The notes: generated by a model not told the origin, from the letters alone. 64,000 nt of DNA from Pseudomonas prosekii (GCF_900105155.1 NZ_LT629762.1:992001-1056000); one strand, 5' to 3'; counted from the stretch's first letter, positions 34,057-44,066 are shown. A program made the numbers and translations.

Positions 34057-34404
34057 TTACTCAGCCAGTGAACGCTGGCGCTCGGCTTCGTAGAGTGGAC
34101 GGACGATGGCGAATTCGCCGTCGATTTCGCCGACCAGTTTTTCGATTCCGGCCAGCTTTTGATCTTTGGCACGTTGCTCAAGCTCATTGCACAGCTCGGC
34201 GAGGCGCGTGGCGCCCATGTTGCTGCTGCTGCCCTTGAAGCTGTGCGCGGCGTTCATCAATTGCACCGCATCGTCGGCCTTGCGCAGCACGCGCAAGCGC
34301 TCTTCGGAATCGGCGATGAAGGTATCGAGCAACGTCGGATACTCACCTTCCATCACCTCTTGCAACGCGCTGAGCACGTCGCGATCCAGATGTGTATCAG
34401 CCAC
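34057..34404 (-). CDS. hptB: histidine phosphotransfer protein HptB
   Basis: Hpt protein that relays phosphate from hybrid kinases to the HsbR response regulator. The 115-aa protein is a single Hpt four-helix bundle with the phospho-acceptor His54 in AAHSFKGSSSNMGA. It lies next to the hsbR- and hsbA-type genes. In P. aeruginosa the HptB-HsbR-HsbA switch controls FlgM release, swimming and biofilm through HsbA phosphorylation, and the same set is recognisable here. Confidence 0.9.
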   Translation of the reverse strand: MADTHLDRDVLSALQEVMEGEYPTLLDTFIADSEERLRVLRKADDAVQLMNAAHSFKGSSSNMGATRLAELCNELEQRAKDQKLAGIEKLVGEIDGEFAIVRPLYEAERQRSLAE

Positions 34405-34435
34405 TTGTTCACTCCTTGATCAAGAATTCGCGGAA

Positions 34436-36151
34436 TTATGCCAGAGCCTCCCAGTAAAACTCCACGTGCGCACTACGACCATCGTCGGACCAGCTCGCCT
34501 TGTGGCTCAATTGCCGGATCAGACTGACGCCACGGCCCGACAGACGGACGCCATCCACCGGCCGCTGCATCACCCGCGCGATATCAAATCCCTTGCCGCT
34601 GTCGTCGACGCGTATGTTCAGGCGACCGCCCTGCTCGGTCGGCGTGACCTGCAAATGCAGGCGCACGTAACCGTCCTGCAACTGATCGAGGCGGGTATTG
34701 CGCTCCTGATAATAGCGGGCGAAACCCGAGGCATCGCGCTTGAGACTGGAATCGAGGCCCAGCACGCCATGCTCGAGCGCGTTGGAATACAGCTCGGCGA
34801 GCACGCTATACAACGCGCCACTCTGCGCCCGCAGGCCGTGCACTTCCTGTAACAACTGCAGCAGGTACGGCAATGGATTGAAGCGCTTGAGGGAGGCGGC
34901 GCGGAATTCGAAACTCACCGACCAGTCCAGCGGGCACGACTGGCCGCTGTCGGAGTATACCGGCGCTGGCGGGCTCACCTGTTGCGCGTCGAGCAGGCTG
35001 ATCTCGACCATGCTCACATCGTCCCGCGCCTCGCCACGAAAGTCGCGCAGGGCCTGCTCGATGTCCTCGAACAACCGGTCAGGCTGGCGATTGGCGGCAA
35101 ACACTTGCTGCAAACGCTCGACGCCAAATAGCTGGTCGTTGGCATCGCAGGTGTCGATCACCCCGTCGGACAACAGGAACACCCGGTCACCCTGTGCCAT
35201 CGGAAACACTTCGGTACGATCATTGAAGGTCTGCGGGCTCAACACGCCCAACGGCAAGTGCCGCGCCGGCAGCGGCGTGCGCTCGCCGGTGGCGATGCGG
35301 TGCAGATAACCGTCGGGCATGCCGCCATTCCAGACTTCCACCGAGCGGCTCTGAAAACTCAGGCACAACAACGTGGCGCAACAAAACATGTCCACCGGCA
35401 GGATGCGTTTGAGCTTGGCATTCATTTCCCGAAGGGTTTCCGACAAGCCATACCCCTTGGCGGTCATGCCATAAAACACTTCCGCCAGCGGCATGGCGCC
35501 GACCGCTGCCGGCAAACCGTGCCCGGTGAAATCGCCGAGCAGCACGTGCATGTCGCCGGCCGGGGTAAACGCGGCCAGCAGCAAATCGCCGTTGAACAGC
35601 GCGTAAGGAGATTGCAGGTAACGAATATTCGGCGCGTTGAGGCAACCGGAATGCGCGACTTTGTCGAACACCGCTTTCGCCACCCGTTGCTCGTTGAGCA
35701 GGTATTCGTGGTGTTTGGCGATCTGGTCGCGCTGCTCGAGTACCGTTGCCTGCAAGCGGCGCAAGCGATCCATCGCCTTGATCTTGGCGGCGAGGATCAC
35801 CTGGTTGTACGGCTTCGCCAGAAAATCGTCGCCGCCGGCCTCCAGGCATCGGGCCAGGGCTTCGCTTTCGGTGAGCGACGTCAGGAAGATGATCGGCACC
35901 AGGGTTTCCCCGGCGAGCGCCTTGATTTGCTGCGCCGCCTCGAAACCGTCCATCACCGGCATCATCGCGTCCATCAACACCAGTTGCGGGCGCTGCTGAC
36001 GGAAGGCTTGCACCGCTTCGGCGCCATTGGCGGCCGTCAGCACTTGATGGCCCTGGCGCCGGACGATGCTCGACAGCAGCATGCGATCGGCGGCGCTGTC
36101 TTCAGCGATGAGGATCGTCAGCGGTTCGAAGGAGGACTGCACAGCGCTCAC
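34436..36151 (-). CDS. hsbR: HsbR: receiver, PP2C phosphatase and anti-sigma kinase fusion
   Basis: A 571-aa three-part regulator. The receiver domain is at about 10-128 (phospho-acceptor Asp61, VLMDAMMPVMDG). The PP2C/SpoIIE-type phosphatase is at about 175-385 (LLGDFTGHGLPAAVGAMP, FLLSDGVIDTCD, ARDDVSMVEI). The C-terminal HATPase anti-sigma-type kinase is at about 425-570 (LAELYSNALEHGVLGLD, IRVDDSGKGFDI). It should dephosphorylate or phosphorylate HsbA depending on its own phosphorylation by HptB. It overlaps hsbA by four bases. Confidence 0.9.
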   Translation of the reverse strand: MSAVQSSFEPLTILIAEDSAADRMLLSSIVRRQGHQVLTAANGAEAVQAFRQQRPQLVLMDAMMPVMDGFEAAQQIKALAGETLVPIIFLTSLTESEALARCLEAGGDDFLAKPYNQVILAAKIKAMDRLRRLQATVLEQRDQIAKHHEYLLNEQRVAKAVFDKVAHSGCLNAPNIRYLQSPYALFNGDLLLAAFTPAGDMHVLLGDFTGHGLPAAVGAMPLAEVFYGMTAKGYGLSETLREMNAKLKRILPVDMFCCATLLCLSFQSRSVEVWNGGMPDGYLHRIATGERTPLPARHLPLGVLSPQTFNDRTEVFPMAQGDRVFLLSDGVIDTCDANDQLFGVERLQQVFAANRQPDRLFEDIEQALRDFRGEARDDVSMVEISLLDAQQVSPPAPVYSDSGQSCPLDWSVSFEFRAASLKRFNPLPYLLQLLQEVHGLRAQSGALYSVLAELYSNALEHGVLGLDSSLKRDASGFARYYQERNTRLDQLQDGYVRLHLQVTPTEQGGRLNIRVDDSGKGFDIARVMQRPVDGVRLSGRGVSLIRQLSHKASWSDDGRSAHVEFYWEALA

Positions 36152-36453
36152 GCGACGTCGAAGATTTGTTCGAAATTGGAGATGGCGAGAATTTTCCGGA
36201 CATCGGCGTTGGCGTACGACAACTTGATGTTCGCGTCCTCGCCACCGGCGTGATCGCGCAACAGCAGCAACATGCCGAGCGCCGAGCTGTCGAGATAGGT
36301 GGCGTCCTTGAGATTGACTTCGAAGGACTCAGGTTTCGGCTGGAGATTTTCGTAGGATTCGCGAAATTCCTGATGCTTGGCAAAATCGAATCGTCCCGAG
36401 ATCACAATCGTCAGTTTCTGCCCATCCGGAGTTAGTTCTGTAACGACTGACAT
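36148..36453 (-). CDS. hsbA: STAS anti-anti-sigma factor HsbA
   Basis: A 101-aa STAS-domain protein. The phosphorylatable serine lies in the signature ATYLDSSALGMLLLL (Ser56/57). In P. aeruginosa the unphosphorylated form binds FlgM, freeing FliA, while the phosphorylated form promotes c-di-GMP signalling through HsbD. It is coupled to hsbR (ATGA). No sigma-54 or sigma-28 site was found in the 150 bases before it. Confidence 0.9.
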   Translation of the reverse strand: MSVVTELTPDGQKLTIVISGRFDFAKHQEFRESYENLQPKPESFEVNLKDATYLDSSALGMLLLLRDHAGGEDANIKLSYANADVRKILAISNFEQIFDVA

Positions 36454-36606
36454 TTAACGGCTTCCTTGTCATTGAACAATGTGTGTACAAGGTTTAGCAC
36501 CTGCCGTGAAAGGCGGCAAGGCAGGAAATATTGTCGCGCCAGCCAGATCGCCTTCGCTGCAGGAGCGAGGCTTGCCCGCGAACAACGATAACGCGCTCGA
36601 TCTGGC

Positions 36607-37056
36607 TCAATACGGATCCTGTCGCGGCAACCGCTGCGACAGTTCATCGAGTAACTTCTGCTCGCGCCGATCTTCGAGCTTGCGCGCCTCGTCCATGTAG
36701 CGCTGGACCAGTTTGCGCAAACCCTCGACCCGGGCAAACGCCTGCTGCCAAGCGTCCCGTGCCTTATTCAGATTGTTCTGGTGCCAAGCGAGACTCTGGC
36801 GCTGCTGGTCGATGGCCGTCCCGAGTTGCGCGAGAAAGCCCTGATAACCGAGCAGCCATTGACCGGACACGCCGCCGCTGCCGCGCACGATCCATTGTTC
36901 CTGGTAGTCGAGGCGAAAGGCTTCAAGGTCAGCGAGCTTGCTTTCGGCCAGGCGTACCTGGCCCTGAAAATGCCCGAGACGCTGGACCGCAGCCTTCTCG
37001 GCTTTTTCGGCCATTTCGACCACGGGCGCCAAACGCCCGGCTCGGCTCTGGGCCAT
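36607..37056 (-). CDS. fliJ: flagellar export chaperone FliJ
   Basis: Coiled-coil central stalk protein of the FliHIJ ATPase complex that escorts substrates to FlhA. The 149-aa product is almost fully helical and heptad-rich (LAPVVEMAEKAEKAAVQRLGHFQGQVRLAESKLADLEAF), ending with a basic helix. It follows fliI by six bases and is the last gene of the fliE-J operon. Confidence 0.92.
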   Translation of the reverse strand: MAQSRAGRLAPVVEMAEKAEKAAVQRLGHFQGQVRLAESKLADLEAFRLDYQEQWIVRGSGGVSGQWLLGYQGFLAQLGTAIDQQRQSLAWHQNNLNKARDAWQQAFARVEGLRKLVQRYMDEARKLEDRREQKLLDELSQRLPRQDPY

Positions 37057-37062
37057 GGCCGG

Positions 37063-38421
37063 TTAACCGCCGGCCGCTGGGGCGAAAATGCTGCCGAGGT
37101 ACGCTTCGCTTTCGCCGAGGCTGATGCTGTCGTTCAGCCCCTGGCGCAAGTAGCGGACCAGCTGCGGCTGCAACGAAATAGCCAAATCGGTTTCGCGATC
37201 ACCGCCAGCGACGTAGGCGCCAACACTGATCAAGTCGCGGCTCTGCTGATAACGCGACCACAATTGCTTGAAATACTGCGCGCGCATCATGTGTTCCGGC
37301 GTCACCACCGACGGCATCACCCGGCTGATCGAAGCTTCGATGTCGATGGCTGGGTAATGACCTTCTTCGGCCAGACGCCGCGACAGCACGATGTGGCCGT
37401 CGAGCACGCCTCGCGCGGCATCGGCAATCGGATCCTGCTGGTCGTCGCCCTCGGACAACACCGTATAAAACGCGGTAATCGAACCGCCGCCCTTCTCGGC
37501 GTTACCGGCGCGTTCCACCAGTTTCGGCAACTTGGCGAACACCGACGGCGGATAACCCTTGGTCGCCGGCGGCTCACCAATGGCCAAAGCGATTTCGCGC
37601 TGGGCCTGGGCGAAACGGGTCAGCGAATCCATTAGCAACAGGACGTTTTTGCCCTTGTCGCGGAAATACTCGGCAATGCGTGTGCAATACATCGCGGCGC
37701 GCATGCGCATCAGCGGCGCATCGTCCGCCGGCGAGGCGACCACGACGGAGCGTTTGAGGCCTTCTTCACCCAGAATGTGCTCGATGAACTCCTTGACCTC
37801 ACGACCCCGCTCACCGATCAGCCCGACGACAATAATGTCGGCCTCAGTGAAGCGCGTCATCATCCCCAGCAGTACCGATTTACCCACGCCGGTACCGGCG
37901 AACAGGCCCAGACGCTGGCCGCGACCGACCGTCAGCAAACCGTTGATGCAGCGAATGCCGACGTCCAGCGGTTCACTGATCGGGTGGCGTTTGAGCGGGT
38001 TGATCGTCGGGCCGTCCATCGGCACCCAATCCTCGGCTTTCATCCCACCCTTGCCGTCGAGCGCGCGGCCGGCGCCGTCAAGCACCCGCCCGAGCATGCT
38101 CATGCCCATCGGCAAACGACCGGTATCGGCCAGCGGCACCACACGTGCGCCGGGCGCAATGCCGGCGACGCTGCCGACCGGCATCAGGAATACTTTGCTG
38201 CCGGAGAAGCCCATGACTTCGGCTTCAACCTGCACCGGGTTATAACTGGTGTCGTTGATGACCATGCAGCGGCTGCCCATGGCGGCGCGCAAACCTTCGG
38301 CTTCGAGGGTCAGGCCCACCATGCGCAGCAAGCGCCCTTCGAGGATCGGCGCGCCTTCCAGCTCCGTGGCCTCGACGTAACCGCTGAGGCGCTTGGCGAA
38401 ACTGGTGCGATCAAGGCGCAT
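37063..38421 (-). CDS. fliI: flagellum-specific export ATPase FliI
   Basis: F1-ATPase-like motor of flagellar export. The 452-aa protein has Walker [16 protein letters not shown], Walker [28 protein letters not shown], and the secretion-ATPase signature in the C-terminal half ([36 protein letters not shown]). The start at 38421 ([18 protein letters not shown]) overlaps the 3-prime end of fliH by 11 bases. The frame is open further upstream inside fliH. Confidence 0.95.
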   Translation of the reverse strand: MRLDRTSFAKRLSGYVEATELEGAPILEGRLLRMVGLTLEAEGLRAAMGSRCMVINDTSYNPVQVEAEVMGFSGSKVFLMPVGSVAGIAPGARVVPLADTGRLPMGMSMLGRVLDGAGRALDGKGGMKAEDWVPMDGPTINPLKRHPISEPLDVGIRCINGLLTVGRGQRLGLFAGTGVGKSVLLGMMTRFTEADIIVVGLIGERGREVKEFIEHILGEEGLKRSVVVASPADDAPLMRMRAAMYCTRIAEYFRDKGKNVLLLMDSLTRFAQAQREIALAIGEPPATKGYPPSVFAKLPKLVERAGNAEKGGGSITAFYTVLSEGDDQQDPIADAARGVLDGHIVLSRRLAEEGHYPAIDIEASISRVMPSVVTPEHMMRAQYFKQLWSRYQQSRDLISVGAYVAGGDRETDLAISLQPQLVRYLRQGLNDSISLGESEAYLGSIFAPAAGG

Positions 38422-39277
38422 CGGTCGGGTCCGGTTCGGCAGGCAATTTGGCATCTGGCGCAAAACCAGGCTCGGCAACTGGCTCGGCAACTGGCTCGGC
38501 AGCTGGCTCGGCAGGCGGTTTGGCGTCGACCGGCAGTTCCAGACTCAAGTCCGGCGCGGCCGGGTGCAGCGCTTGTTCGTGCAACTGATCGAACAGCTTG
38601 TCCATTACCCGCGCAACGCGGGTTTCGATGGTCGCGTCGATGCGGCTGTGCTCGGTTTCAACCCGGCAACCGCCGGGCAGCAGCGCTTCGTCCTCGACGA
38701 TGCGCCAGGTTTCGTCATGGCGCTCGCGCAGGGCTTTGACCTGTTCGAAATCCTGCGGATTGATGTACAGCCGCACATTGCCCACACCCAGCGGCAATAG
38801 CTTGAGCGCTTCGCGCATGACGCTTTCGATTTGCGTGGAGTCGATGGCCAGTTCGCGCTGAATCACCTGTTTGGTGATGTGCTGCACGAGATCGACCAGG
38901 GATTTTTCAATCTGCGAATCCTGCTCGGCGATGGGTTCGAACAAATGCCCCATCAATTGCTCCAGCGCGGAAAGCTTGGCCGACAAAGCGACGTCCGCTT
39001 CCTGGCGAACCTTGAGCGTGGTGCTGTGAAAACCTTCTTTCTCGCCCGTGGCAAAGCCTTCGTTGTAAGCCTCCTGGCGGATGCTTTCGAGCTCTTCGAG
39101 GGTCAGTGGCTGGACTTCTTCCAGCGGCACTTCTTCCATTTCCGGCGGTTCAGGCTCGGGGGCCGGCTCGGGCTCAGGCACATGCGGGTCGAAGCTTGGC
39201 AGCGACCAGATATCGAAATTGCCGACCTGTTTGCCACGGATCAGGTCGGTATTGGACTCATCATGTTTGGACGACAT
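38411..39277 (-). CDS. fliH: flagellar assembly protein FliH
   Basis: Negative regulator and peripheral stalk of the FliI ATPase. The 288-aa protein has an acidic, Pro/Glu-rich N-terminal segment (about 30-60), a long helix ([23 protein letters not shown]) and the conserved FliH/YscL domain (about 90-225). The unusual C-terminal tail is built of PAEPVAEP units from a 12-bp DNA repeat. It starts 7 bases before the fliG stop region and overlaps fliI. Confidence 0.93.
   Translation of the reverse strand: MSSKHDESNTDLIRGKQVGNFDIWSLPSFDPHVPEPEPAPEPEPPEMEEVPLEEVQPLTLEELESIRQEAYNEGFATGEKEGFHSTTLKVRQEADVALSAKLSALEQLMGHLFEPIAEQDSQIEKSLVDLVQHITKQVIQRELAIDSTQIESVMREALKLLPLGVGNVRLYINPQDFEQVKALRERHDETWRIVEDEALLPGGCRVETEHSRIDATIETRVARVMDKLFDQLHEQALHPAAPDLSLELPVDAKPPAEPAAEPVAEPVAEPGFAPDAKLPAEPDPTDAP
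38469..38515. repeat. 12-bp tandem repeat in the 3-prime end of fliH
   Basis: Four consecutive units of GGCTCGGCAACT, the third with one change and the last incomplete, encode repeated Ala-Glu-Pro-Val in the FliH tail. Unit gain or loss keeps the frame. Confidence 0.9.
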
Positions 39278-39284
39278 AGTGACC

Positions 39285-40304
39285 TTAGATCATCTCTTCG
39301 CCACCCTTTCCACCGAGAACGATTTCTCCGGCTTCGGCCATACGGCGGGCAATGGTGAGGATTTCTTTCTGCGCGGTTTCGACGTCGCTGACGCGCACCG
39401 GGCCTTTGGCCTCGAGGTCGTCGCGCAACAGTTCGGCCGCTCGTTTGGACATGTTCTTGAAGATCTTTTCCTTGACGCCTTCGTCCGAACCCTTGAGGGC
39501 CAGCACCAGCACGTCGGAGGACACTTCGCGCAGCAACGCCTGAATCCCGCGGTCATCGACATCGGACAGGTTGTTGAACACGAACATGAGGTCTTCGATC
39601 TGACCGGACAGGTCTTCGTCGACTTCGCGAATCGAATCCATCAACTGACCTTCGATCGAGCTGTCGAGGAAGTTCATGATGTCGGCCGCACGCTTGATGC
39701 CACCGAGGGTGGTGCGCGAGGCGTTCGAGTTGCCGGAGAACTGCTTCTCGAGAATCTGGTTGAGTTCTTTCAGGGCCGCTGGCTGCACGGTATTCAACGA
39801 CGAGACGCGCAGGATGATGTCCAGACGCACCTTGTGGTCGAAGTTGCCGAGCACTTCGCCGGCCTGGTCCGGGTCGAGATACGCGACCACGATCGCCTGG
39901 ATCTGCGGGTGTTCGAAACGGATCACGTCGGCGACGGCGCGCGGCTCCATCCACTTCAGGCTGTCGAGGCCACTGGTGTTGCCGCCCAGCAGAATGCGGT
40001 CGATCAGGCCGTTGGCCTTGTCTTCGCCCAAGGCCTGAGTGAGCATTTTGCGCACGTAGTCGTCAGAACCGACGCCGAGGCTGGTCTGATCGCCGACGAT
40101 GTCGACGAACTCGCTCATCACCTGCTCGACCTGCTCACGGTGCACGTTACCCATTTGCGCCATGGCCACGCCCACACGCTGGACCTCTTTGGGCCCCATG
40201 TGGCGCAGCACTTGGGCGGCATCCGTCGAACCGAGCGACAGCAGCAGGATCGCGGCTTTATCGACACGGGACAGTTTGGCGACAGCGGCTCGGTTATCAC
40301 TCAT
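39285..40304 (-). CDS. fliG: flagellar motor switch protein FliG
   Basis: C-ring protein that touches the stators and generates torque. The 339-aa protein has the FliG N domain (LSRVDKAAILLLSLGSTDAAQVLRHM), the middle domain (EHPQIQAIVVAYLDPDQAGEVLGNF) and the C domain with the charged torque helix (DDRGIQALLREVSSDVLVLALKGSDEGVKEKIFKNMSKRAAELLRDDLE). It overlaps fliF by eight bases. Confidence 0.96.
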   Translation of the reverse strand: MSDNRAAVAKLSRVDKAAILLLSLGSTDAAQVLRHMGPKEVQRVGVAMAQMGNVHREQVEQVMSEFVDIVGDQTSLGVGSDDYVRKMLTQALGEDKANGLIDRILLGGNTSGLDSLKWMEPRAVADVIRFEHPQIQAIVVAYLDPDQAGEVLGNFDHKVRLDIILRVSSLNTVQPAALKELNQILEKQFSGNSNASRTTLGGIKRAADIMNFLDSSIEGQLMDSIREVDEDLSGQIEDLMFVFNNLSDVDDRGIQALLREVSSDVLVLALKGSDEGVKEKIFKNMSKRAAELLRDDLEAKGPVRVSDVETAQKEILTIARRMAEAGEIVLGGKGGEEMI

Positions 40305-42084
40305 CTGCGTTAATCCACTCTTTCACGACCTGGGCCACACGACCCGGATCTTCTGCCACCAAACTTTTGATTGCGTTCAACTGGGCGTCATAGCCTTCGC
40401 TCGGGCTCGGCAGCAAAATGCTGGTCGGGCCGCCGAGGCTGACGCGGTCGTTGGCCAGTTCGCCGTCCAGGCCGCCCATGCCACCCAACTCGACGTCGCT
40501 GCCGATCCCGGCCAGTTGCTTGCCTTTGCCGCCACCGGTGATGTTGTTCAGCACCGGACGCAGCACACCGAAAACCAGCACAAGGATGAACAACACACCC
40601 AGCACTTGTTTGACGATGTCCCAGAACCAAGGCTGGGAGTAGAACGGAATATCGGCAATCACTTCGCCGCGTTCGGCGGAGAACGGCATGTTGATCACGC
40701 TGACGCTGTCACCACGGCTGGCGTCGAAACCGACGGCGTCCTGCACCAGGCGAGTGAAGCGCGCCAATTCGTCGGCGCTCCACGGCGCACGGCTGGTTTC
40801 GCCGTTGGCCGCGTTGACCTTGACCTGATCATCGACCACCACCGACACCGACAGGCGATTCAACCGGCCCTGTTGCTGCTTGGTGTGGCTGATGGAGCGA
40901 TCGAGCTCGAAGTTCTTGGTGGATTGTTGACGCTTGTCCGCCGGGTACGGTGCAAGCATAGGCTGGCCGGTGGCCGGGTCCATGATTTGCTGACCGTTGG
41001 CATCAAGCAATGGCTGACCTGGCTGCACCATGCCCGCCGCCGCAGTCGCGCCACCGGTGGTTTGCGGCGCCGAGGCTGGCGCTGGCGGCTGGTTGCTGAG
41101 GGCACCCGGCACACCTTGCGGGCCATTGCTGGAAGTCCGTTGCTCAGAGGTCGATTGCTCGCTGCGCAACGCCGGTTGATCCGGGTTGAACTGCTCGGAA
41201 GTCGACTCGACAGCGCTGAAATCGACGTCCGCCGACACTTCTGCCTTGTAGCGGTCGTTGCCCAGCACCGGTTGCAGGATGTTGTGCACACGCTGGGTGA
41301 GCATGCTTTCCATGCGACGGCTGTAATCGAATTGCTTGCCGGCCATGGTCAGTTCGGAGTTTTCCGCCTGATCGGACAGCAGGTTGCCCTTTTGGTCGAC
41401 GACGGTGATCTGCGACTTGCTCAGCTCAGGCACGCTGGTGGCGACCAGGTTGATGATCGCCAAAACCTGACCCGGCTCCAGCGAACGGCCGGAATACAGC
41501 TCGACCAGAATCGACGCACTTGGCTTGCGCTCATCACGCACGAACACCGAGCTTTTCGGGATCGCCAGGTGCACGCGGGCACCCTTGACGTTGTTCAGGC
41601 TGGAAATGGTCCGCGCCAGTTCGCCTTCGAGGCCGCGACGATAACGGGTCGCTTCCATGAACTGGCTGGTGCCCAGCCCCTGTTCCTTGTCGAGGATTTC
41701 AAAACCGATGTTGCCGTCGCTGGGAGTGACACCAGCGGCCGCGAGCTTGAGCCGCGCGCGCGACACATCATCGGCCTTGACCAGCAAGGCACCGGAATTG
41801 GGTTCAACGGAATAAGGAATGTCGGCGGCGGCCAGGGTTTCCATGACCTGCTTGGCGTCCATCCCGGCGAGGCTGCCGTACAGCGGCCGGTAATCCGGCT
41901 GCTGCGACCACAACACCACGGCGAAGCCAATCGCCACGCTCGCAGCCAGGCCGACCAACAGGCCTACCTGACGCAGCATGGTCATCTCGGAGAGGTTTTC
42001 CAGGAAGGACAACCCGAACAGCGGCGGTTTGCCGTCTACCGGGGTGGCCTTGGCCGGAACATTATCGGCGATCGCATCAGCCAT
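40297..42084 (-). CDS. fliF: flagellar MS-ring protein FliF
   Basis: Forms the MS-ring in the inner membrane on which the motor is built. The 595-aa protein has two membrane helices (about 37-58 and 467-487), YscJ-like ring-building domains between them (LYGSLAGMDAKQVMETLAAADIPYSVE; SSVFVRDERKPSASILVELYSG) and a C-terminal FliG-binding tail (LNAIKSLVAEDPGRVAQVVKEWINAD). It begins 15 bases after fliE. Confidence 0.96.
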   Translation of the reverse strand: MADAIADNVPAKATPVDGKPPLFGLSFLENLSEMTMLRQVGLLVGLAASVAIGFAVVLWSQQPDYRPLYGSLAGMDAKQVMETLAAADIPYSVEPNSGALLVKADDVSRARLKLAAAGVTPSDGNIGFEILDKEQGLGTSQFMEATRYRRGLEGELARTISSLNNVKGARVHLAIPKSSVFVRDERKPSASILVELYSGRSLEPGQVLAIINLVATSVPELSKSQITVVDQKGNLLSDQAENSELTMAGKQFDYSRRMESMLTQRVHNILQPVLGNDRYKAEVSADVDFSAVESTSEQFNPDQPALRSEQSTSEQRTSSNGPQGVPGALSNQPPAPASAPQTTGGATAAAGMVQPGQPLLDANGQQIMDPATGQPMLAPYPADKRQQSTKNFELDRSISHTKQQQGRLNRLSVSVVVDDQVKVNAANGETSRAPWSADELARFTRLVQDAVGFDASRGDSVSVINMPFSAERGEVIADIPFYSQPWFWDIVKQVLGVLFILVLVFGVLRPVLNNITGGGKGKQLAGIGSDVELGGMGGLDGELANDRVSLGGPTSILLPSPSEGYDAQLNAIKSLVAEDPGRVAQVVKEWINADE

Positions 42085-42099
42085 GACTCAATCTCGTCC

Positions 42100-42429
42100 T
42101 TAAACCGGCATCTGCATGATGTCTTGGTAAGCCTGAACCAACTTGTTACGCACTTGGGTCAACGCCTGAAAAGACACAGTAGCCTTCTGCGAGGAAATCA
42201 TCACGTCCGTCAGATCAACGCCGCTTTTGCCGATCTCGAAGGCATTGGCCAACTGGCTCGACGCCTGCTGAGTCTCGCTGACTTTATTGACGGCCATGCC
42301 AAGCATGTCTGCAAAGCTGCTGCCACCCAGTTCCGGAACGGCTGCAGTCGATTTGGGTGCCGACATTGCGTCCATTTGCATGGAACGCATGTCCAACATC
42401 AATCGATTAAATTCAATACCTTGGCTCAT
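42100..42429 (-). CDS. fliE: flagellar hook-basal body protein FliE
   Basis: FliE links the MS-ring to the rod and is among the first exported proteins. The 109-aa protein starts [18 protein letters not shown], and its C-terminal part ([44 protein letters not shown]) is the conserved FliE domain. The start at 42429 has a GA-rich Shine-Dalgarno (AGAGAGAG). A sigma-54 promoter lies 60-76 bases upstream. Confidence 0.95.
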   Translation of the reverse strand: MSQGIEFNRLMLDMRSMQMDAMSAPKSTAAVPELGGSSFADMLGMAVNKVSETQQASSQLANAFEIGKSGVDLTDVMISSQKATVSFQALTQVRNKLVQAYQDIMQMPV

Positions 42430-42489
42430 GGTCTCTCTCTCTGACGACCCGCAATTTTTTGACACTCACTCGGCGGGTACTGAGGTGTT

Positions 42490-42505
42490 AGCAACAAGGG
42501 TGCCA
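42490..42505 (-). promoter_or_regulatory. sigma-54 promoter of the fliE operon
   Basis: Minus-strand TGGCACCCTTGTTGCT matches the -24/-12 consensus closely (TGGCAC, then TTGCT at correct GG-N10-GC spacing). It lies 60-76 bases upstream of fliE and would drive fliEFGHIJ, under FleR in Pseudomonas. Confidence 0.9.
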
Positions 42506-42551
42506 GCTCGGCGACATAGCCTTCAGAAAAGCCTGCAGATGCGAAAACTAC

Positions 42552-42640
42552 TGTAGGAGTGAGCCTGCTCGCGATGGCGGTGTATCAGTTACATAAATGT
42601 CGACTGATACACCGCTATCGCGAGCAAGCTCGCTCCTACA
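42552..42640. repeat. REP pair between fleR and fliE
   Basis: Two long inverted arms (about 38 bp each with a few mismatches) start with TGTAGGAGTGAGCCTGCTCG and end with the complementary GAGCAAGCTCGCTCCTACA. They lie about 20 bases after the fleR stop and upstream of the fliE promoter. They could act as a transcript-end structure between the two units. Confidence 0.9.
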
Positions 42641-42662
42641 GGGGTTATGCGGCGCGCCGCAC

Positions 42663-44066
42663 TCAGGTGGCGAACAGGTACGCTTCCACGTCCATGCCGG
42701 CGTCACGCATTTGCGCGAGTTTGTAGCGCAGGGTGCGCGGGCTGATGCCCAGGCGTTCGGCGGCTTCCTTGCGGCGGCCACGCTCGGCGCGAAGGGTGTC
42801 GATGATCATCTGGAATTCATGGCGGCGCAGGTCATCGCCCAAGGCATTCGCCGACTCCACATCCACGTCCGCCGCCCGCAGCGGCGTCAGCGTTGATGCC
42901 AATGTCGGCGCCAACGTCGGCAACGGCGCACAGGCCACCGGCCCCGACAGGCAGAAATCCTGCGGCTGAATCAAACCACCCTGCTGTAGAATCAACGCGC
43001 GCTGAATCGCATTATCCAGTTCGCGCACGTTGCCCGGCCATGGGTAACCGATCAGGCACGCCTGCGCGTCCGGCGACAGACGCGCCGCCGCATGCTTCAT
43101 TTTATTGACGTGTTTGGCCAACAGCCGCTCGGCCAGCGGCAGGATGTCGGCGGTGCGCTCGCGCAACGGACGCCAGGCCAGCGGAAAAACCGACAACCGG
43201 TAATAAAGGTCTTCACGAAAACGCCCCGCCGCCACTTCACCGGCCAGATCACGGTTGGTGGTGGCAACCACGCGAATGTCCAAAGTGATCGGCTTGCGCG
43301 CACCGACCCGCTCGACTTCGCGCTCCTGCAACACCCGCAGCAACTTGGCCTGCAGGCCCATGGGCATTTCGGAAATCTCGTCGAGCAGAATGGTCCCGCC
43401 GTCAGCCTGTTCAAACTTGCCGGCCTGAGCGGCGATGGCGCCGGTGAACGAACCTTTCTCATGCCCGAACAACGTCGCTTCGAGCATGTTGTCGGGAATC
43501 GCCGCGCAGTTGATCGCGATAAACGGTTGATTGGCGCGGTTCGAGTGCTGGTGAATAAAGCGTGCCAGCACCTCTTTGCCGGTGCCGGATTCGCCGGAGA
43601 TCAACACGGTCGAATCGCTGCGCGCCACGCGTTTGGCCAGTTCCAGCAACTGGGCGCTGGCCGGTTCGAAGGCGATCGGGCCTTCGCTGTCGCTCGGGCC
43701 GAGACTGCCCAACGCATGCCGCGCCACCAGATCGAGCAAGGCTTTGGGCTCGAACGGCTTGACCAGATAATCCGCCGCGCCCTGGCGCATCGCGTCGACG
43801 GCACGCTCCACGGCACCATGCGCCGTCATCAGCAACACCGGCAATTGCGGTTGGCGTGCTCGCAGCAACGCCAACAGTTGATGGCCGTCCATGCCCGGCA
43901 TATTGACGTCGCTGACCACCAGATTGAACGCCTCGACAGCGACCGCCGTCAGCGCCTCTTCGGCAGAACCGACAGCCTTGAAATCGTGGCCCGCGAGCAG
44001 CAGGGTGTCGGCCAGTGCTTCGCGCAGCGCGCGGTCATCCTCGACCAGTAAAACCTTGATTGGCAT
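42663..44066 (-). CDS. fleR: sigma-54-dependent response regulator FleR
   Basis: Response regulator of the FleSR system that activates basal body and hook genes. The 467-aa protein has a receiver domain (Asp53 in VVSDVNMPGMDG). The AAA+ domain (about 130-370) has Walker [10 protein letters not shown] and a GSFTGA loop that contacts sigma-54; the more common form is GAFTGA. A Fis-type helix-turn-helix is at the end (RRKEAAERLGISPRTLRYKLAQMRD). The start at 44066 (MPIKVLLVEDD) is five bases after the fleS stop. Confidence 0.95.
   Translation of the reverse strand: MPIKVLLVEDDRALREALADTLLLAGHDFKAVGSAEEALTAVAVEAFNLVVSDVNMPGMDGHQLLALLRARQPQLPVLLMTAHGAVERAVDAMRQGAADYLVKPFEPKALLDLVARHALGSLGPSDSEGPIAFEPASAQLLELAKRVARSDSTVLISGESGTGKEVLARFIHQHSNRANQPFIAINCAAIPDNMLEATLFGHEKGSFTGAIAAQAGKFEQADGGTILLDEISEMPMGLQAKLLRVLQEREVERVGARKPITLDIRVVATTNRDLAGEVAAGRFREDLYYRLSVFPLAWRPLRERTADILPLAERLLAKHVNKMKHAAARLSPDAQACLIGYPWPGNVRELDNAIQRALILQQGGLIQPQDFCLSGPVACAPLPTLAPTLASTLTPLRAADVDVESANALGDDLRRHEFQMIIDTLRAERGRRKEAAERLGISPRTLRYKLAQMRDAGMDVEAYLFAT

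Noticed and set aside
40099..42444. 781-codon plus-strand open frame opposite fliF and fliE
   Set aside because: Antisense to strongly supported flagellar genes, no recognisable domain or start signal.
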